Below, piece after piece: positions 1-7,451 of a stretch of 64,000 bases of DNA. Within the stretch, counting starts at the first letter, position 1. Every line of letters begins with the position of its first letter. Position numbers and translations under genes: made by a program. The notes under the pieces are model-generated. The model searched no databases, had not been told where the DNA came from, and saw only the letters and a program-made list of their open reading frames with translations. The stretch is from Candidatus Dadabacteria bacterium (lineage in GTDB: Bacteria; Desulfobacterota_D; UBA1144; Nemesobacterales; Nemesobacteraceae): NCBI GenBank assembly GCA_022827275.1, contig JAJDTG010000005.1, positions 1 to 64,000 on the forward strand, read 5' to 3'.

Positions 1-1
1 G

Positions 2-127
2 GCACTGCTTGACAATCTTGAGTGTGACGGCGATGAAAGTAAGCTTGTTGACTGTGAGCATTCGGGACTTGGCGTGGGTAATGCCTGTTCCATAAATAAT
101 ACCGCTGCTGTAAAATGTGGAAATTAA
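2..127 (+). CDS. C-terminal end of an SRCR-domain protein (partial, cut by window edge)
   Basis: The frame opens at base 2 with no start and runs 41 codons to a TAA at 125-127. The peptide (LDNLECDGDESKLVDC, then NACS and AAVKC) matches the last third of a scavenger receptor cysteine-rich domain: the LDN(V/L)xCxGxE step, a following L-x-x-C, and the closing VxC. SRCR domains mediate extracellular binding in animals and are rare in bacteria, mostly in host-associated ones. The four cysteines imply an exported, disulphide-bonded protein. Directly after the stop the same frame stays open for about 28 codons and is rich in cysteine, so the true end may once have been further on. The rest lies left of the window. 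Confidence 0.6.
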   Translation, partial: ALLDNLECDGDESKLVDCEHSGLGVGNACSINNTAAVKCGN

Positions 128-252
128 GTTCCGCACAGCAATACTGGCCAATGTTCCTGCGGCAGAGTCCCGGGAGGAGGAGAATGCTGGGCTGCTTCGC
201 ACTGCGACGAATAATGGGCTAAACAAAAACGAACAGAAACTTTTTAACAATC

Positions 253-258
253 AGGAGG
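253..258 (+). promoter_or_regulatory. Ribosome binding site of the Cache-like gene
   Basis: AGGAGG sits 8 bases before the ATG at 267 and favours that start over the in-frame ATG at 345, which has no good site. The 267 start gives a long N-terminal region before the hydrophobic signal segment. Confidence 0.6.
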
Positions 259-266
259 GATGAGAA

Positions 267-1772
267 ATGAATTACTTTGGGGTTTTGTCTTTGAGGTCTG
301 CGACATTGCGTCAGGATTGTTCTGATGCCTTGTCACGCAGGGTTATGGGGCATGCCATACCCTTCAAGCTTCTTGTTTTTGCTGCCTGCGTATCACTGTT
401 TCTGGGCGTTATTAATAACGCAGCGGCCCATAACGATCCGCATCCTGATTCTCCTGTTGTAACGACGGCCAAGGATGTTGTGCGTGCGGAGCCGGAAAAC
501 AGGAAAGAAGAACTTAAAAATTTTGTAAATCATGCCTCTCTTCATCTGCTCGGAACTTCGAGCTTTACCGAATCCCTTAATCTTATGAACAGCCTGAGAG
601 TCGAGGGCCAATGGCGTTCCGGTTCCGTCTACCTTATACTGCTCACGAAAAAAGGAGGCGTATACATTCATCCAGGGGACAGGGAGCTTGAAGATCAGGA
701 CTGGTCTGAAAAGCTTGTGGGATGTGAGGGAGAGAGCTGGAATGAACTGGTGAGCGGTGGTGGGGGATGCGTAAGGCATGTGGGGCAGGATAAGGATATC
801 CCTTCAGGTTACGCCGTAGTTACGGGCGGACCCTTTGTTCCTTTCAGCAAACCCGGTGTCGGCAATGAAGGGGGATTTGTTTTCATAGGAGGTCTTGATT
901 ACAGGCCGGAACCGGAGTCTTACGCCACCTTTGAAGAACTGAAAAACAGACTGATTGAAGACTTACTGACTGAAAACCCCAGTAGCACCAGTTCTGATGT
1001 TCCGGACGAGGAGGAAAATGTAGAAAGGGGGTGCCCTGGCACCAGTACAAATGTTTCGCCGGACGAGAGGGAGGAGAACTTAAGGATGTGCCTTGACAGG
1101 CTGCTTACCCCCAGCATAGATGCCGCGGACGTAAACACCCAGAGCCACATGAGAGAATTTCTTGTAGCAGCTTTCAATTTCATCACCTTCTCTTTTCATT
1201 TTGAACTGCTTGACTCCGTCATACTGCGCAAGATTTTCAGATACGACGGGGGACCATGGAGAAACGGATCCACTTATATCTATATCATGGATGATGCGGG
1301 CAACGTGGTATTCAATGGGGCCAACAGGAACATAGAGCAGACGGATCTCTGGAGTTTCGAAGGAGACCACAAGGAAGGCAGGGATCCGGACTATCGTTTC
1401 TTCATCCAGAGAATCATAAGAGCCGCGCAAAAACCCGGCGGTGGCTTCGTTGAATACGACTGGGACAATCCGAACGTTGAAGGAGATGAACCGGTCAACC
1501 TCGGTGACCCAGGCGGCGGTTCCTCCAAGCTCGGCTACGCGATACAGCTCCCCCCGGATGGCGAGCCCGGCAGGGTCTATGTTTTCGGCACGGGACTCTA
1601 CCTGAGTCAGGAAGAAGACGAGCTGGTTGATGAGGGCGACGACAGCGGATGTTCAGTTGCCGGTCCAGACAAAGAAGCTGGAAGCGCCGCGGCAAACTTC
1701 CTTGCGGTTATGGCTCTGCTTGCTCTTGCGTTTCTGCCGGGAATCGGCTTTTCAGGAAGGAAAGGCATCTGA
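267..1772 (+). CDS. Secreted tandem Cache-like protein with C-terminal sorting/anchor signal
   Basis: The 501-residue protein has a signal segment at about residues 32-54 ending in NNAAA. Two related sensor-like modules follow, at about 65-215 and 290-455. Each has a helix-rich start, then a W-R-x-G-S-x-Y stretch (QWRSGSVYLILL and PWRNGSTYIYIM) and a late F/V-x-G-(G/T)-L/G strand, as in single Cache domains that bind small ligands outside the cell. The C-terminus carries an acidic linker, the motif GCS, a hydrophobic helix and a basic tail (GRKGI). This three-part layout resembles MYXO-CTERM/JDVT-CTERM sorting signals. No kinase or methyl-accepting domain is attached, so it is a free-standing surface protein. 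An alternative start at 345 would shorten the signal peptide. Confidence 0.55.
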   Translation: MNYFGVLSLRSATLRQDCSDALSRRVMGHAIPFKLLVFAACVSLFLGVINNAAAHNDPHPDSPVVTTAKDVVRAEPENRKEELKNFVNHASLHLLGTSSFTESLNLMNSLRVEGQWRSGSVYLILLTKKGGVYIHPGDRELEDQDWSEKLVGCEGESWNELVSGGGGCVRHVGQDKDIPSGYAVVTGGPFVPFSKPGVGNEGGFVFIGGLDYRPEPESYATFEELKNRLIEDLLTENPSSTSSDVPDEEENVERGCPGTSTNVSPDEREENLRMCLDRLLTPSIDAADVNTQSHMREFLVAAFNFITFSFHFELLDSVILRKIFRYDGGPWRNGSTYIYIMDDAGNVVFNGANRNIEQTDLWSFEGDHKEGRDPDYRFFIQRIIRAAQKPGGGFVEYDWDNPNVEGDEPVNLGDPGGGSSKLGYAIQLPPDGEPGRVYVFGTGLYLSQEEDELVDEGDDSGCSVAGPDKEAGSAAANFLAVMALLALAFLPGIGFSGRKGI

Positions 1773-2129
1773 AAAACCCGGTGATGACAAGGCGCATCTT
1801 CCCACAGGGTTATATTTTTCCGCGGGCGCATGGAAAACAGGTCTCGCACAGAGAGTTCCCCGCGCCGATCAGTTCTCTATTGAATGTACCTCTAAAAATA
1901 CCCTTATATTCAGCTAGTGTATGAGCAACAGCAAAATTATACCAGCACCTTTTATGAGGGTAGGTAATTACTAAAATAGAGTCGGTTTTTTCAACTATCA
2001 CAGTTAAGAAGATTATACCTAAATTCCAGAGCATAGAGGGTGTTGGTGAACGCAAAGGTCATTTTGACAGAGATTCCGGTCTTTATACGGAACCTCTACA
2101 CTGCAGGCGCTCAATTAACGTCAAAGATG
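1773..2129. other. Intergenic region between two convergent genes
   Basis: This stretch separates the Cache-like gene from the 3' end of purQ. I find no convincing gene, RNA or hairpin-plus-T-run terminator. Short open frames here lack ribosome sites and recognisable sequence. Confidence 0.5.
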
Positions 2130-2906
2130 TCAATCAAGATCATAATCGAAACGCCGCCTAGGAATGGGACGGAGTTCGGGTTCGCTTCCTTTCAGCTTAG
2201 CAAGCGACAGCGCGGCTTCCCTCTGCTTGGAGAACTTTATCCAGGACACGACGCTCTCGAACATCTTCTTGCCATCCTCGGAACCGAATGCGTTTTCGAC
2301 GCCGCGCTCCGGATGGGGCATCATTCCCAGTACATTGCCCTGGGTGTTTGCCACTCCAGCTATGGCGTCCTGAGATCCGCTCGGGTTTGCTTCCTTGTCG
2401 ATCTCTCCCTGCGGCCCGCAGTAGCGAAGAACGATCCTCGGAGTCGCTCCCTCGCCCGGCACAAAGTTTCCCTGGGCATTTGCGACCGGCAGTTTCAGCA
2501 CTTCTCCCTCGCGCAGAAGGCAGGTAAAGGGTGTATCAATCTCTTCGACTCTCACGTGGTTCCATCTGCAGACGAATTTCAGAGAGGAGTTATGAAGAAA
2601 TGCGCCGGGAAGAAGACCCGACTCAACCAGAATCTGGAACCCGTTGCATATTCCTATGACGGGAACTCCCTCGGCGGCGAGTCGCGTCAGCGGCTCCATA
2701 ACCGGGGAGAATCGCGCTATGGCTCCCGCCCGCAGATAATCCCCGTAGGAAAACCCGCCCGGCACGACGACGCAGTCAATTCCTTCAAGGGAAGTTTCCT
2801 CGTGCCATATGAGATCGCAGGGCTGGCCCAGGATTTTTCTTATGGCGTGGTAGCAGTCTTCCTCGCAGTTAGACCCCGGAAAGAACAGAACTCCGAAATT
2901 AGGCAT
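2130..2906 (-). CDS. purQ: Phosphoribosylformylglycinamidine synthase subunit PurQ
   Basis: PurQ is the glutamine amidotransferase subunit of FGAM synthase. It releases ammonia from glutamine for PurL in the fourth step of de novo purine synthesis. The 258-residue protein has the class I amidotransferase triad: nucleophile Cys87 in GICNGFQ, and His198 and Glu200 in PHPER. The N-terminal FPGSNCEED and the PGGFSYGDYLRAG loop are typical of PurQ. The start overlaps the end of purS by 8 bases, so the two are translationally coupled; purL is not in the window. A basic C-terminal tail (PIPRRRFDYDLD) extends past the usual end. Confidence 0.95.
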   Translation of the reverse strand: MPNFGVLFFPGSNCEEDCYHAIRKILGQPCDLIWHEETSLEGIDCVVVPGGFSYGDYLRAGAIARFSPVMEPLTRLAAEGVPVIGICNGFQILVESGLLPGAFLHNSSLKFVCRWNHVRVEEIDTPFTCLLREGEVLKLPVANAQGNFVPGEGATPRIVLRYCGPQGEIDKEANPSGSQDAIAGVANTQGNVLGMMPHPERGVENAFGSEDGKKMFESVVSWIKFSKQREAALSLAKLKGSEPELRPIPRRRFDYDLD

Positions 2907-3162
2907 CTTGCTTCTCCACTACCTCTACCGAAGAATCTTCAATTACCGGATTGGAAAGGAGTCTGCGGCACATTTCATCCGCTTTGCCGCTTACCTCTTC
3001 GGCGGATTCTCCCTCCATGGTAAGTTCCACAACCTTTCCCACTCTCGCGTCGGATACTTCGCTGAATCCGAGACCGCCCAAGGCGTTTAGCACCGCTTTG
3101 CCCTGAGGGTCAAGCACCACGGGTTTAAGCTTGACCTCTATCTTTACTGAAAACTGTTTCAT
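2899..3162 (-). CDS. purS: Phosphoribosylformylglycinamidine synthase subunit PurS
   Basis: PurS is the small structural subunit that bridges PurQ and PurL in the three-part FGAM synthase. At 87 residues it has the normal size. The N-terminal strand (VKIEVKLKPVVLDPQGKAV) and the following GLGFSEVSDARVGK are family hallmarks. It lies directly upstream of purQ with an 8-base overlap and 27 bases downstream of parB, so parA-parB-purS-purQ may be one transcript. Confidence 0.92.
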   Translation of the reverse strand: MKQFSVKIEVKLKPVVLDPQGKAVLNALGGLGFSEVSDARVGKVVELTMEGESAEEVSGKADEMCRRLLSNPVIEDSSVEVVEKQDA

Positions 3163-3189
3163 TTCTGGTTCCCCCGCCTCGGCGTGATA

Positions 3190-4047
3190 TTACCCGCGCT
3201 CAAGGAGTATTCCAATAATCCTCTCAAGCTCCTCGGGAGAATAGTACTCTATTTCTATTTTCCCCCCTTTTCTGCCTGAGCTTATCTTTACTTTTGTCGA
3301 GAGCCTCCCGGCGAGTTCCTCAGTAAGTTCCTTGGTGAAGATATCTTCTTCTCCCCCTTTTGAAGTGAAGCCGCGGGACGGTTCCGTTGCTCCGCTTTTC
3401 TTTTTTACAAGTGCCTCGGTTCCCCTTACCGTAAGATTTTTCTTCAGAACTTCGTTGAGCAGGAAATCCATCTCTTCAGGAGAAGGGGCGGCTAGAAGCG
3501 CTATTGCGTGTCCTGTGGTTATGGATCCCGAAACAAGCGCTTCCCGCACGTTTCGGGAAAGTTTAAGAAGCCTCAGGCGGTTTGTGACAACAGAGCGATT
3601 TTTTCCCGTTTTTGCGGCTATTGCGTCATGGGTGAGACCGAAGCGCTCCGTGAGTTTTTCATAAGCCTCCGCCTCTTCAATGGGATTCAGGTCCTCTCTC
3701 TGTATGTTTTCTATCAATGTCAGTTCCGCCACTTCCTGCTCGGTTGCCGTTCGTATTACTACAGGCAGCTCCCCGAGTCCGGCTATTTTGGCCGCTCTCC
3801 ACCTGCGTTCTCCGGCCACTATCTCAAAGCCGCCGTTTTCCCTGCGGACGACAAGCGGCTGTATGACTCCGTTCTGCTTTATAGATTCCGCGAGTTCCTC
3901 AAGGGCGCTCTGCTCGAACTGTTTTCTGGGCTGGGACGGATTCGGGCGCAGCAGATCAGTGCTTACCATCCGGTACCCTGTGGCTTCCGTCTCAAGATTT
4001 TTCGGAATAAGCGAGTCAAGCCCTCTCCCAAGACTTCGTCTCTTCAC
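3190..4047 (-). CDS. parB: Chromosome partitioning protein ParB
   Basis: This is a ParB/Spo0J CTPase clamp that loads at parS sites and helps segregate the replication origin. The 285-residue protein starts with the basic RRSLGRGLDSLIP motif that stimulates ParA. The ParB/sulfiredoxin domain spans about residues 25-115, with the CTP-binding box GERRWRAA at 79-86 and ENIQRE at about 113-118. A helix-turn-helix follows at about 135-165, then a variable linker and a C-terminal dimer domain. It starts one base after the parA stop, an operon arrangement. I saw no good parS consensus in the window. Confidence 0.94.
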   Translation of the reverse strand: MKRRSLGRGLDSLIPKNLETEATGYRMVSTDLLRPNPSQPRKQFEQSALEELAESIKQNGVIQPLVVRRENGGFEIVAGERRWRAAKIAGLGELPVVIRTATEQEVAELTLIENIQREDLNPIEEAEAYEKLTERFGLTHDAIAAKTGKNRSVVTNRLRLLKLSRNVREALVSGSITTGHAIALLAAPSPEEMDFLLNEVLKKNLTVRGTEALVKKKSGATEPSRGFTSKGGEEDIFTKELTEELAGRLSTKVKISSGRKGGKIEIEYYSPEELERIIGILLERG

Positions 4048-4048
4048 G

Positions 4049-4834
4049 TCAGTTAACCTCCGCTTTCATTATTATCTCATTTGCGAGTTTCATGTAGTTC
4101 TGCGCTCCGGTCGACTTGATTTCGTAAAGCAGAAGGGGTTTTCCGTGGCTTGGTGCTTCTGCGAGTTTCACGTTTCTGCTTATTACGGTATCGAAGGTTT
4201 GCTCGGCAAAGTGACTTCTCACGTCCTCAGCCACTGAGTGGCATATGTTGTTTCGGGAATCGAACATCGTCAGAAGATACCCTTCAACTTCAAGCGAAGG
4301 GTTAAGTCTCTGCTTCGCAAGCGATATGGTTGTCTGCAGCTGGCTTATTCCTTCAAGCGCGTAGTATTCGCACTGAACCGGTATGATCACCCGGTCAGCG
4401 GCGGCAAGCGCGTTTATGGTGAGCAGGCTGAGAGACGGCGGGGAATCTATGAATATGTAGTCATATTCGGCCCTTATCTCGTCAATAACTTTTTTCAGGC
4501 GGTACTCCCTGCTCTCCGTTTCTATAAGGTGTATCTCTGCTCCGGTAAGTTCGTGATTCGCCGGACAAAGGTGCAGATAGCCGTTTAGAAGATCGGGATA
4601 GACGTCAATTACGGTGTCTGTGAGACTTGCTTCTCCAAGTATGACGCCGCAGATATTTTTCGAATTAACCGATTCCTTATCAACTCCAAGTCCGCCGGTC
4701 GCGTTCCCCTGCGAGTCAATATCTATGAGAAGCGTGCGGCGGTTTGCAACTGCCAGAGAGGCCGAAAGGTTGACCGCGGTTGTGGTTTTGCCTACTCCCC
4801 CTTTCTGATTTACCACGCATATTACTTTTGACAT
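4049..4834 (-). CDS. parA: Chromosome partitioning ATPase ParA (Soj)
   Basis: This is a deviant Walker A ATPase that binds the nucleoid cooperatively and is released by ParB, pulling origins apart. The 261-residue protein carries KGGVGKTT at residues 11-18, the second-box segment DIDSQGNATGGLG, and IDSPPSL as Walker B. Its length and the adjacent parB mark it as a chromosomal Soj rather than a plasmid type. A strong promoter-like sequence lies directly upstream, and parB follows after one base. Confidence 0.95.
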   Translation of the reverse strand: MSKVICVVNQKGGVGKTTTAVNLSASLAVANRRTLLIDIDSQGNATGGLGVDKESVNSKNICGVILGEASLTDTVIDVYPDLLNGYLHLCPANHELTGAEIHLIETESREYRLKKVIDEIRAEYDYIFIDSPPSLSLLTINALAAADRVIIPVQCEYYALEGISQLQTTISLAKQRLNPSLEVEGYLLTMFDSRNNICHSVAEDVRSHFAEQTFDTVISRNVKLAEAPSHGKPLLLYEIKSTGAQNYMKLANEIIMKAEVN

Positions 4835-4848
4835 TTGATTATAAAAAA

Positions 4849-4877
4849 ATGATAAACTTGCCGATGGTATCAGTCAA
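4849..4877 (-). promoter_or_regulatory. Predicted sigma-70-type promoter for parAB
   Basis: Read on the minus strand, TTGACT (4872-4877) and TATCAT (4849-4854) are separated by exactly 17 bases. The parA ATG lies 14 bases beyond the -10 box, so the leader would be very short. Each hexamer matches the consensus at five of six positions. Confidence 0.6.
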
Positions 4878-4929
4878 ATAAGTCTTGCTAAAGCCCCGCC
4901 CCCGCGGTCGGGGTTCCCGGGAGTCAGCT

Positions 4930-5382
4930 TTGATAAACAGGATATGCGTTGTTTTCTCTACTTTTTTCGGGGTGGGATACGTGCCCGGGGCCCCCGGAAC
5001 CGCCGGAACTCTAGGGGCGGTCGGGGTCGTGTACCTGCTCAGCCTCGCAGGCGGCGCGGTTTTTTATTCAGCATTCACGTTGGGACTGATTCTCGTCTCT
5101 TTTATCGCCGCTGGCCGTTGCGTGCGGATTCTTGAAAGGGAAGACCCGCCCGAGGTTGTGATAGATGAAGTATGCGGATTTTTGGTGTGCATGCTTTTCA
5201 TCACGCCGAACCCTCTTAATCTGGCAATCGGTTTTTTCCTGTTCAGGTTTTTTGATATAGCAAAGCCGTTTCCGATAAGAAAGGCCGAGAGTCTGCCGGG
5301 GGGCTACGGTATCGTGATGGATGATGTTCTGGCCGGGGTGTACGCTAATCTCTGCCTGCAGGTGCTTGTCCGGCTCTATTGA
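4930..5382 (+). CDS. pgpA: Phosphatidylglycerophosphatase A
   Basis: PgpA removes phosphate from phosphatidylglycerol phosphate in the inner membrane to make phosphatidylglycerol. The 150-residue product shows all family blocks: GVGYVPGAPGTAGTLGA, DPPEVVIDEVCG, RFFDIAKPFPI and the acidic GIVMDDVLAG, with several membrane helices between. I chose the TTG at 4930 because GGGAG (4919-4923) sits 6 bases upstream. A longer TTG start at 4885 would add 15 residues but lacks such a site. pgpA, cinA and recA often sit together; here a TA island separates pgpA from cinA. Confidence 0.88.
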   Translation: MINRICVVFSTFFGVGYVPGAPGTAGTLGAVGVVYLLSLAGGAVFYSAFTLGLILVSFIAAGRCVRILEREDPPEVVIDEVCGFLVCMLFITPNPLNLAIGFFLFRFFDIAKPFPIRKAESLPGGYGIVMDDVLAGVYANLCLQVLVRLY

Positions 5383-5415
5383 TGATGCCTGCCGTGTTCT
5401 TCGCGGAACCGGGTT

Positions 5416-5841
5416 TCACGCGTAAAGCAGAAACGGATTCTGAACGGTTACCGTGCCGTAGATGCGGCCGTGCTGGAAATCTTCCGAGAGCAGTTCCCTT
5501 ATGCCGTGAACTTCCGCGTAAGCCCAGATATGGGCGTCAAACCACGACAGGCCGTATGCCGCAGCACCGCGCAGGGCCATTCGCAATACAGCGTCATCGG
5601 GGTAGATGACCGGGAACTGGGACATCAGTTCTTCTGCTTCACGTATCGCGTCCGGAAGATCAAGTATGCGGTCCTCGGGCGCTCCCCGGGTTGTTGCTGA
5701 GACGAATTCAACGATTGACTGGTGGGCGAGGTAAGGACTGCTGTCGGCTATGCTGCCGCGAAGAACACTCTCAGCAATCCTTTGTTTGTCCGGGAATCGT
5801 TCGTCGTAACGGTAGACCAGCACATTGGTGTCAATCAGCAT
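5416..5841 (-). CDS. vapC: PIN-domain toxin (VapC-like ribonuclease)
   Basis: PIN-domain toxins are metal-dependent endoribonucleases that cut tRNA or rRNA and stop growth. The 141-residue protein starts MLIDTNVLVY with Asp4. It also has Glu45 in SIVEFV, Asp102 in SWFDAHIWAYAE and Asp121 in LLSEDF, so the acidic cluster is complete. It follows its antitoxin gene with an 11-base overlap, the standard vapBC order. It should be active if released from the antitoxin. Its target RNA cannot be told from sequence. Confidence 0.85.
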   Translation of the reverse strand: MLIDTNVLVYRYDERFPDKQRIAESVLRGSIADSSPYLAHQSIVEFVSATTRGAPEDRILDLPDAIREAEELMSQFPVIYPDDAVLRMALRGAAAYGLSWFDAHIWAYAEVHGIRELLSEDFQHGRIYGTVTVQNPFLLYA

Positions 5842-6127
5842 TCAGACTGCCCCGCGTGTAGAGTTCTTCCCGGGTCCAGCCTCGCTCAGTCGCTGGAGCC
5901 CGTGTCCTCCCCGCTTCACGTTTCCTTTGTCGGGCAGTTGCCTCATCAAACATGCGCAGACGCGTTTCAGTGTCGATCTCTTCTTCCTGCGTCCGGGCAC
6001 CTGCGGGCACCACGCGGATGGTTTCTCCCGCTGGCTCAAAACGTATATCATCTCCTGGCTGGATTCCGTAACGCTCGGCAATTGCTTTTGGCACCGTTAC
6101 CTGCAATTTGCTGCTTACTTTAGCCAT
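5831..6127 (-). CDS. vapB: AbrB/MazE-type antitoxin (VapB-like)
   Basis: This 98-residue protein has a swapped-hairpin AbrB DNA-binding domain at residues 1-45 (SSKLQVTVPKAIAERYGIQ, then PGDDIRFEP). A charged, probably disordered C-terminal half follows and would wrap the PIN toxin. Such antitoxins repress their own operon. A 17-base perfect palindrome lies 13 bases upstream of the start, inside the promoter, and is the likely operator. It overlaps vapC by 11 bases. Confidence 0.85.
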   Translation of the reverse strand: MAKVSSKLQVTVPKAIAERYGIQPGDDIRFEPAGETIRVVPAGARTQEEEIDTETRLRMFDEATARQRKREAGRTRAPATERGWTREELYTRGSLNAD

Positions 6128-6133
6128 ATCCTT

Positions 6134-6161
6134 ACTTTATCAAAGAAAGTTTCTTTGTCAA
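6134..6161 (-). promoter_or_regulatory. Promoter with internal operator palindrome for vapBC
   Basis: On the minus strand a perfect -35 box TTGACA (6156-6161) is followed after 16 bases by TAAAGT (6134-6139, four of six matches). The spacer contains the perfect palindrome CAAAGAAA-n-TTTCTTTG at 6141-6157. A repressor bound there would block RNA polymerase. The ATG is only 6 bases beyond the -10 box, so the transcript would be nearly leaderless. Confidence 0.6.
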
Positions 6162-6296
6162 AGATATGATAAGCCTTCGCATATTATTGTTGAGAACGGA
6201 CACTGTGCGGAATGTTTTTACCCGCATAAGTCTTTCCATGTCATGCTGTCGGGGGGCTATATAGCGGAAATGACAGAATTTGCAATTAAGAACTTG

Positions 6297-6325
6297 TTGT
6301 TGTCAATCAAAAAATCGGGTATAAC
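6297..6325 (+). promoter_or_regulatory. Possible weak promoter before the TnpB remnant and mntA-hepT
   Basis: TTGTTG (6297-6302), a 17-base gap and TATAAC (6320-6325) could drive the fragment and the mntA-hepT genes downstream. The -35 match is poor. Confidence 0.25.
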
Positions 6326-6330
6326 ATACA

Positions 6331-6726
6331 ATGATGATAAGGACTTACAATAACCGGGCGAAAGTGTTCGAGGCGGGGAGCAAGACATTCACGAGAGCGT
6401 TTGAAATGATCACTGAACCTTACAACGCCTACCTTGAAAAATGCGTCGGCTGCTGCAAAGAGGCGGGGAAGGAATACTTCTACTGCGACCAACGTCAAGC
6501 CCTGACCGAAATCCAGGCCCACAACCCCGAGCACGAAAACATAAGTCTTCAGGTGTTCCGTGGCGTGGCTGGTCGCATAGACAATGCGTTTCAGTCCTTT
6601 TTCAGGCAGGTGAAGGAGAAAGAGAAGGAGGGGTTTCCCCGGTTCGGGGGGAACGGGAACTCCTGTGCCATAGAGAAAGACTTGGTTTGGCTGGGATTTC
6701 GTCAAAACCGGGAGGGGGTGAGATGA
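6331..6726 (+). pseudogene. N-terminal fragment of a TnpB-type (IS200/IS605 OrfB) protein
   Basis: The first ~110 codons read like the start of TnpB, the RNA-guided nuclease of IS605 elements. They begin IRTYNNRAKVFEAG, then YNAYLEKC, and later the typical VFRGVAGRIDNAFQSFFRQV followed by EGFPRF. The family then continues for about 250 more residues with the RuvC nuclease and a zinc finger, but here the frame turns to unrelated sequence after FPRFGG and stops at 6724-6726. The nuclease core is absent, so this is a broken remnant. No TnpA gene is present and I could not define element ends. Its stop overlaps the mntA ATG. Confidence 0.6.
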
Positions 6727-7037
6727 TCCCTGCTATTGAAGAGCGGGCTGAGGAACTGAGGCGTCTCTGTCTCCGCTACGGGGTTCTGCGGCTCGACCTG
6801 TTCGGGTCGGCTGTAACCGGCCGATACGATCTGGAAAAGAGCGACTTGGACTTTCTAGTCGAGTTTCAGCCGTCGGCTTTCAACGCCTATGCGGACGCCT
6901 ACTTCGGCCTGCTTGAGGCTCTCGGGCGGCTCTTTGAACGACCCGTCGACTTAGTGGTGGAGTCGGCCATCAAAAACCCTTACTTCCTGCAATCGGTGGA
7001 AAAGACGAGGACTCCCGTCTATGAGTATGAGGCTTGA
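6723..7037 (+). CDS. mntA: MntA-type nucleotidyltransferase antitoxin
   Basis: MntA antitoxins attach AMP to a tyrosine of the HEPN toxin HepT and so silence it. The 105-residue protein has the minimal nucleotidyltransferase signature: Gly28-Ser29 in LFGSAVTGRY and the metal-binding pair Asp41/Asp43 in SDLDFLVEF. The ATG at 6723 is preceded by a purine-rich GGGAGGGGG site. Longer upstream readings run through the TnpB fragment and are not meaningful. It overlaps hepT by 17 bases. Confidence 0.87.
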   Translation: MIPAIEERAEELRRLCLRYGVLRLDLFGSAVTGRYDLEKSDLDFLVEFQPSAFNAYADAYFGLLEALGRLFERPVDLVVESAIKNPYFLQSVEKTRTPVYEYEA

Positions 7038-7377
7038 GACTCGAAAGCACCTGTATGATATCCAGTGCGCCGCCGGTCTGTTGAGAGAATTCACAAGCGG
7101 CAGAACATTTGCGGACTATGAAAGCGATGCAATGCTGCGGGCGGCTGTGGAGCGTCAGTTTGAGATCATTGGCGAGGCGATGACCAACCTCGCTAAAGTC
7201 GACAAGTCGGCGGCTGACCGAATCAGCCACTACCGGCGCATTATCGCCTTCCGCAATATCCTGATTCACGGATACGCCAATGTGGATGACCGTCTGGTGT
7301 GGGATGTGGTCAAGACCAATCTCCCGGTTCTTGAACGCGAGGTAGAGGCTCTCCTAGAAGAGAGCGAGGATGATTGA
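7021..7377 (+). CDS. hepT: HepT-type HEPN ribonuclease toxin (DUF86)
   Basis: This 118-residue HEPN-fold protein carries the catalytic R-x4-H-x-Y motif as Arg78, His83 and Tyr85 (RNILIHGY). The tyrosine is the residue AMPylated by the partner in the HEPN-MNT (type VII) systems. All key residues are present, so the pair looks functional. The first ATG (7021) gives the 17-base overlap; a second ATG at 7027 is also possible. Its 3' end abuts the broken end of a ParE-like gene on the other strand. Confidence 0.87.
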   Translation: MSMRLETRKHLYDIQCAAGLLREFTSGRTFADYESDAMLRAAVERQFEIIGEAMTNLAKVDKSAADRISHYRRIIAFRNILIHGYANVDDRLVWDVVKTNLPVLEREVEALLEESEDD

Positions 7378-7451
7378 CCAAAAACTAACTGGGAAGCGGC
7401 ATCAGATAGGTCTATTTCCGCTTCTTTGCGGAACCGGATTTTGTAGCTCAC
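7378..7451 (-). pseudogene. Truncated ParE/RelE-like toxin, N-terminal stub
   Basis: The minus-strand reading starts MSYKIRFRKEAEIDLSDA, the typical opening strand and helix of ParE/RelE toxins. After about 24 codons it runs into the complement of hepT and loses similarity. Family members are about 95-100 residues, so three quarters are missing, including the basic C-terminal region. It overlaps the upstream antitoxin gene by 4 bases, as an intact pair would. Confidence 0.6.

Noticed and set aside
2040-3023. Long plus-strand open frame of 327 codons
   Set aside because: It is the complement of purQ and purS, which have clear family motifs; the reading has no ribosome site and no recognisable domain.
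5413-5428. parS-like sequence at the end of vapC
   Set aside because: GGTTTCACGCGTAAAG resembles the parS consensus but differs at about five positions and overlaps a stop codon, so it is probably chance.
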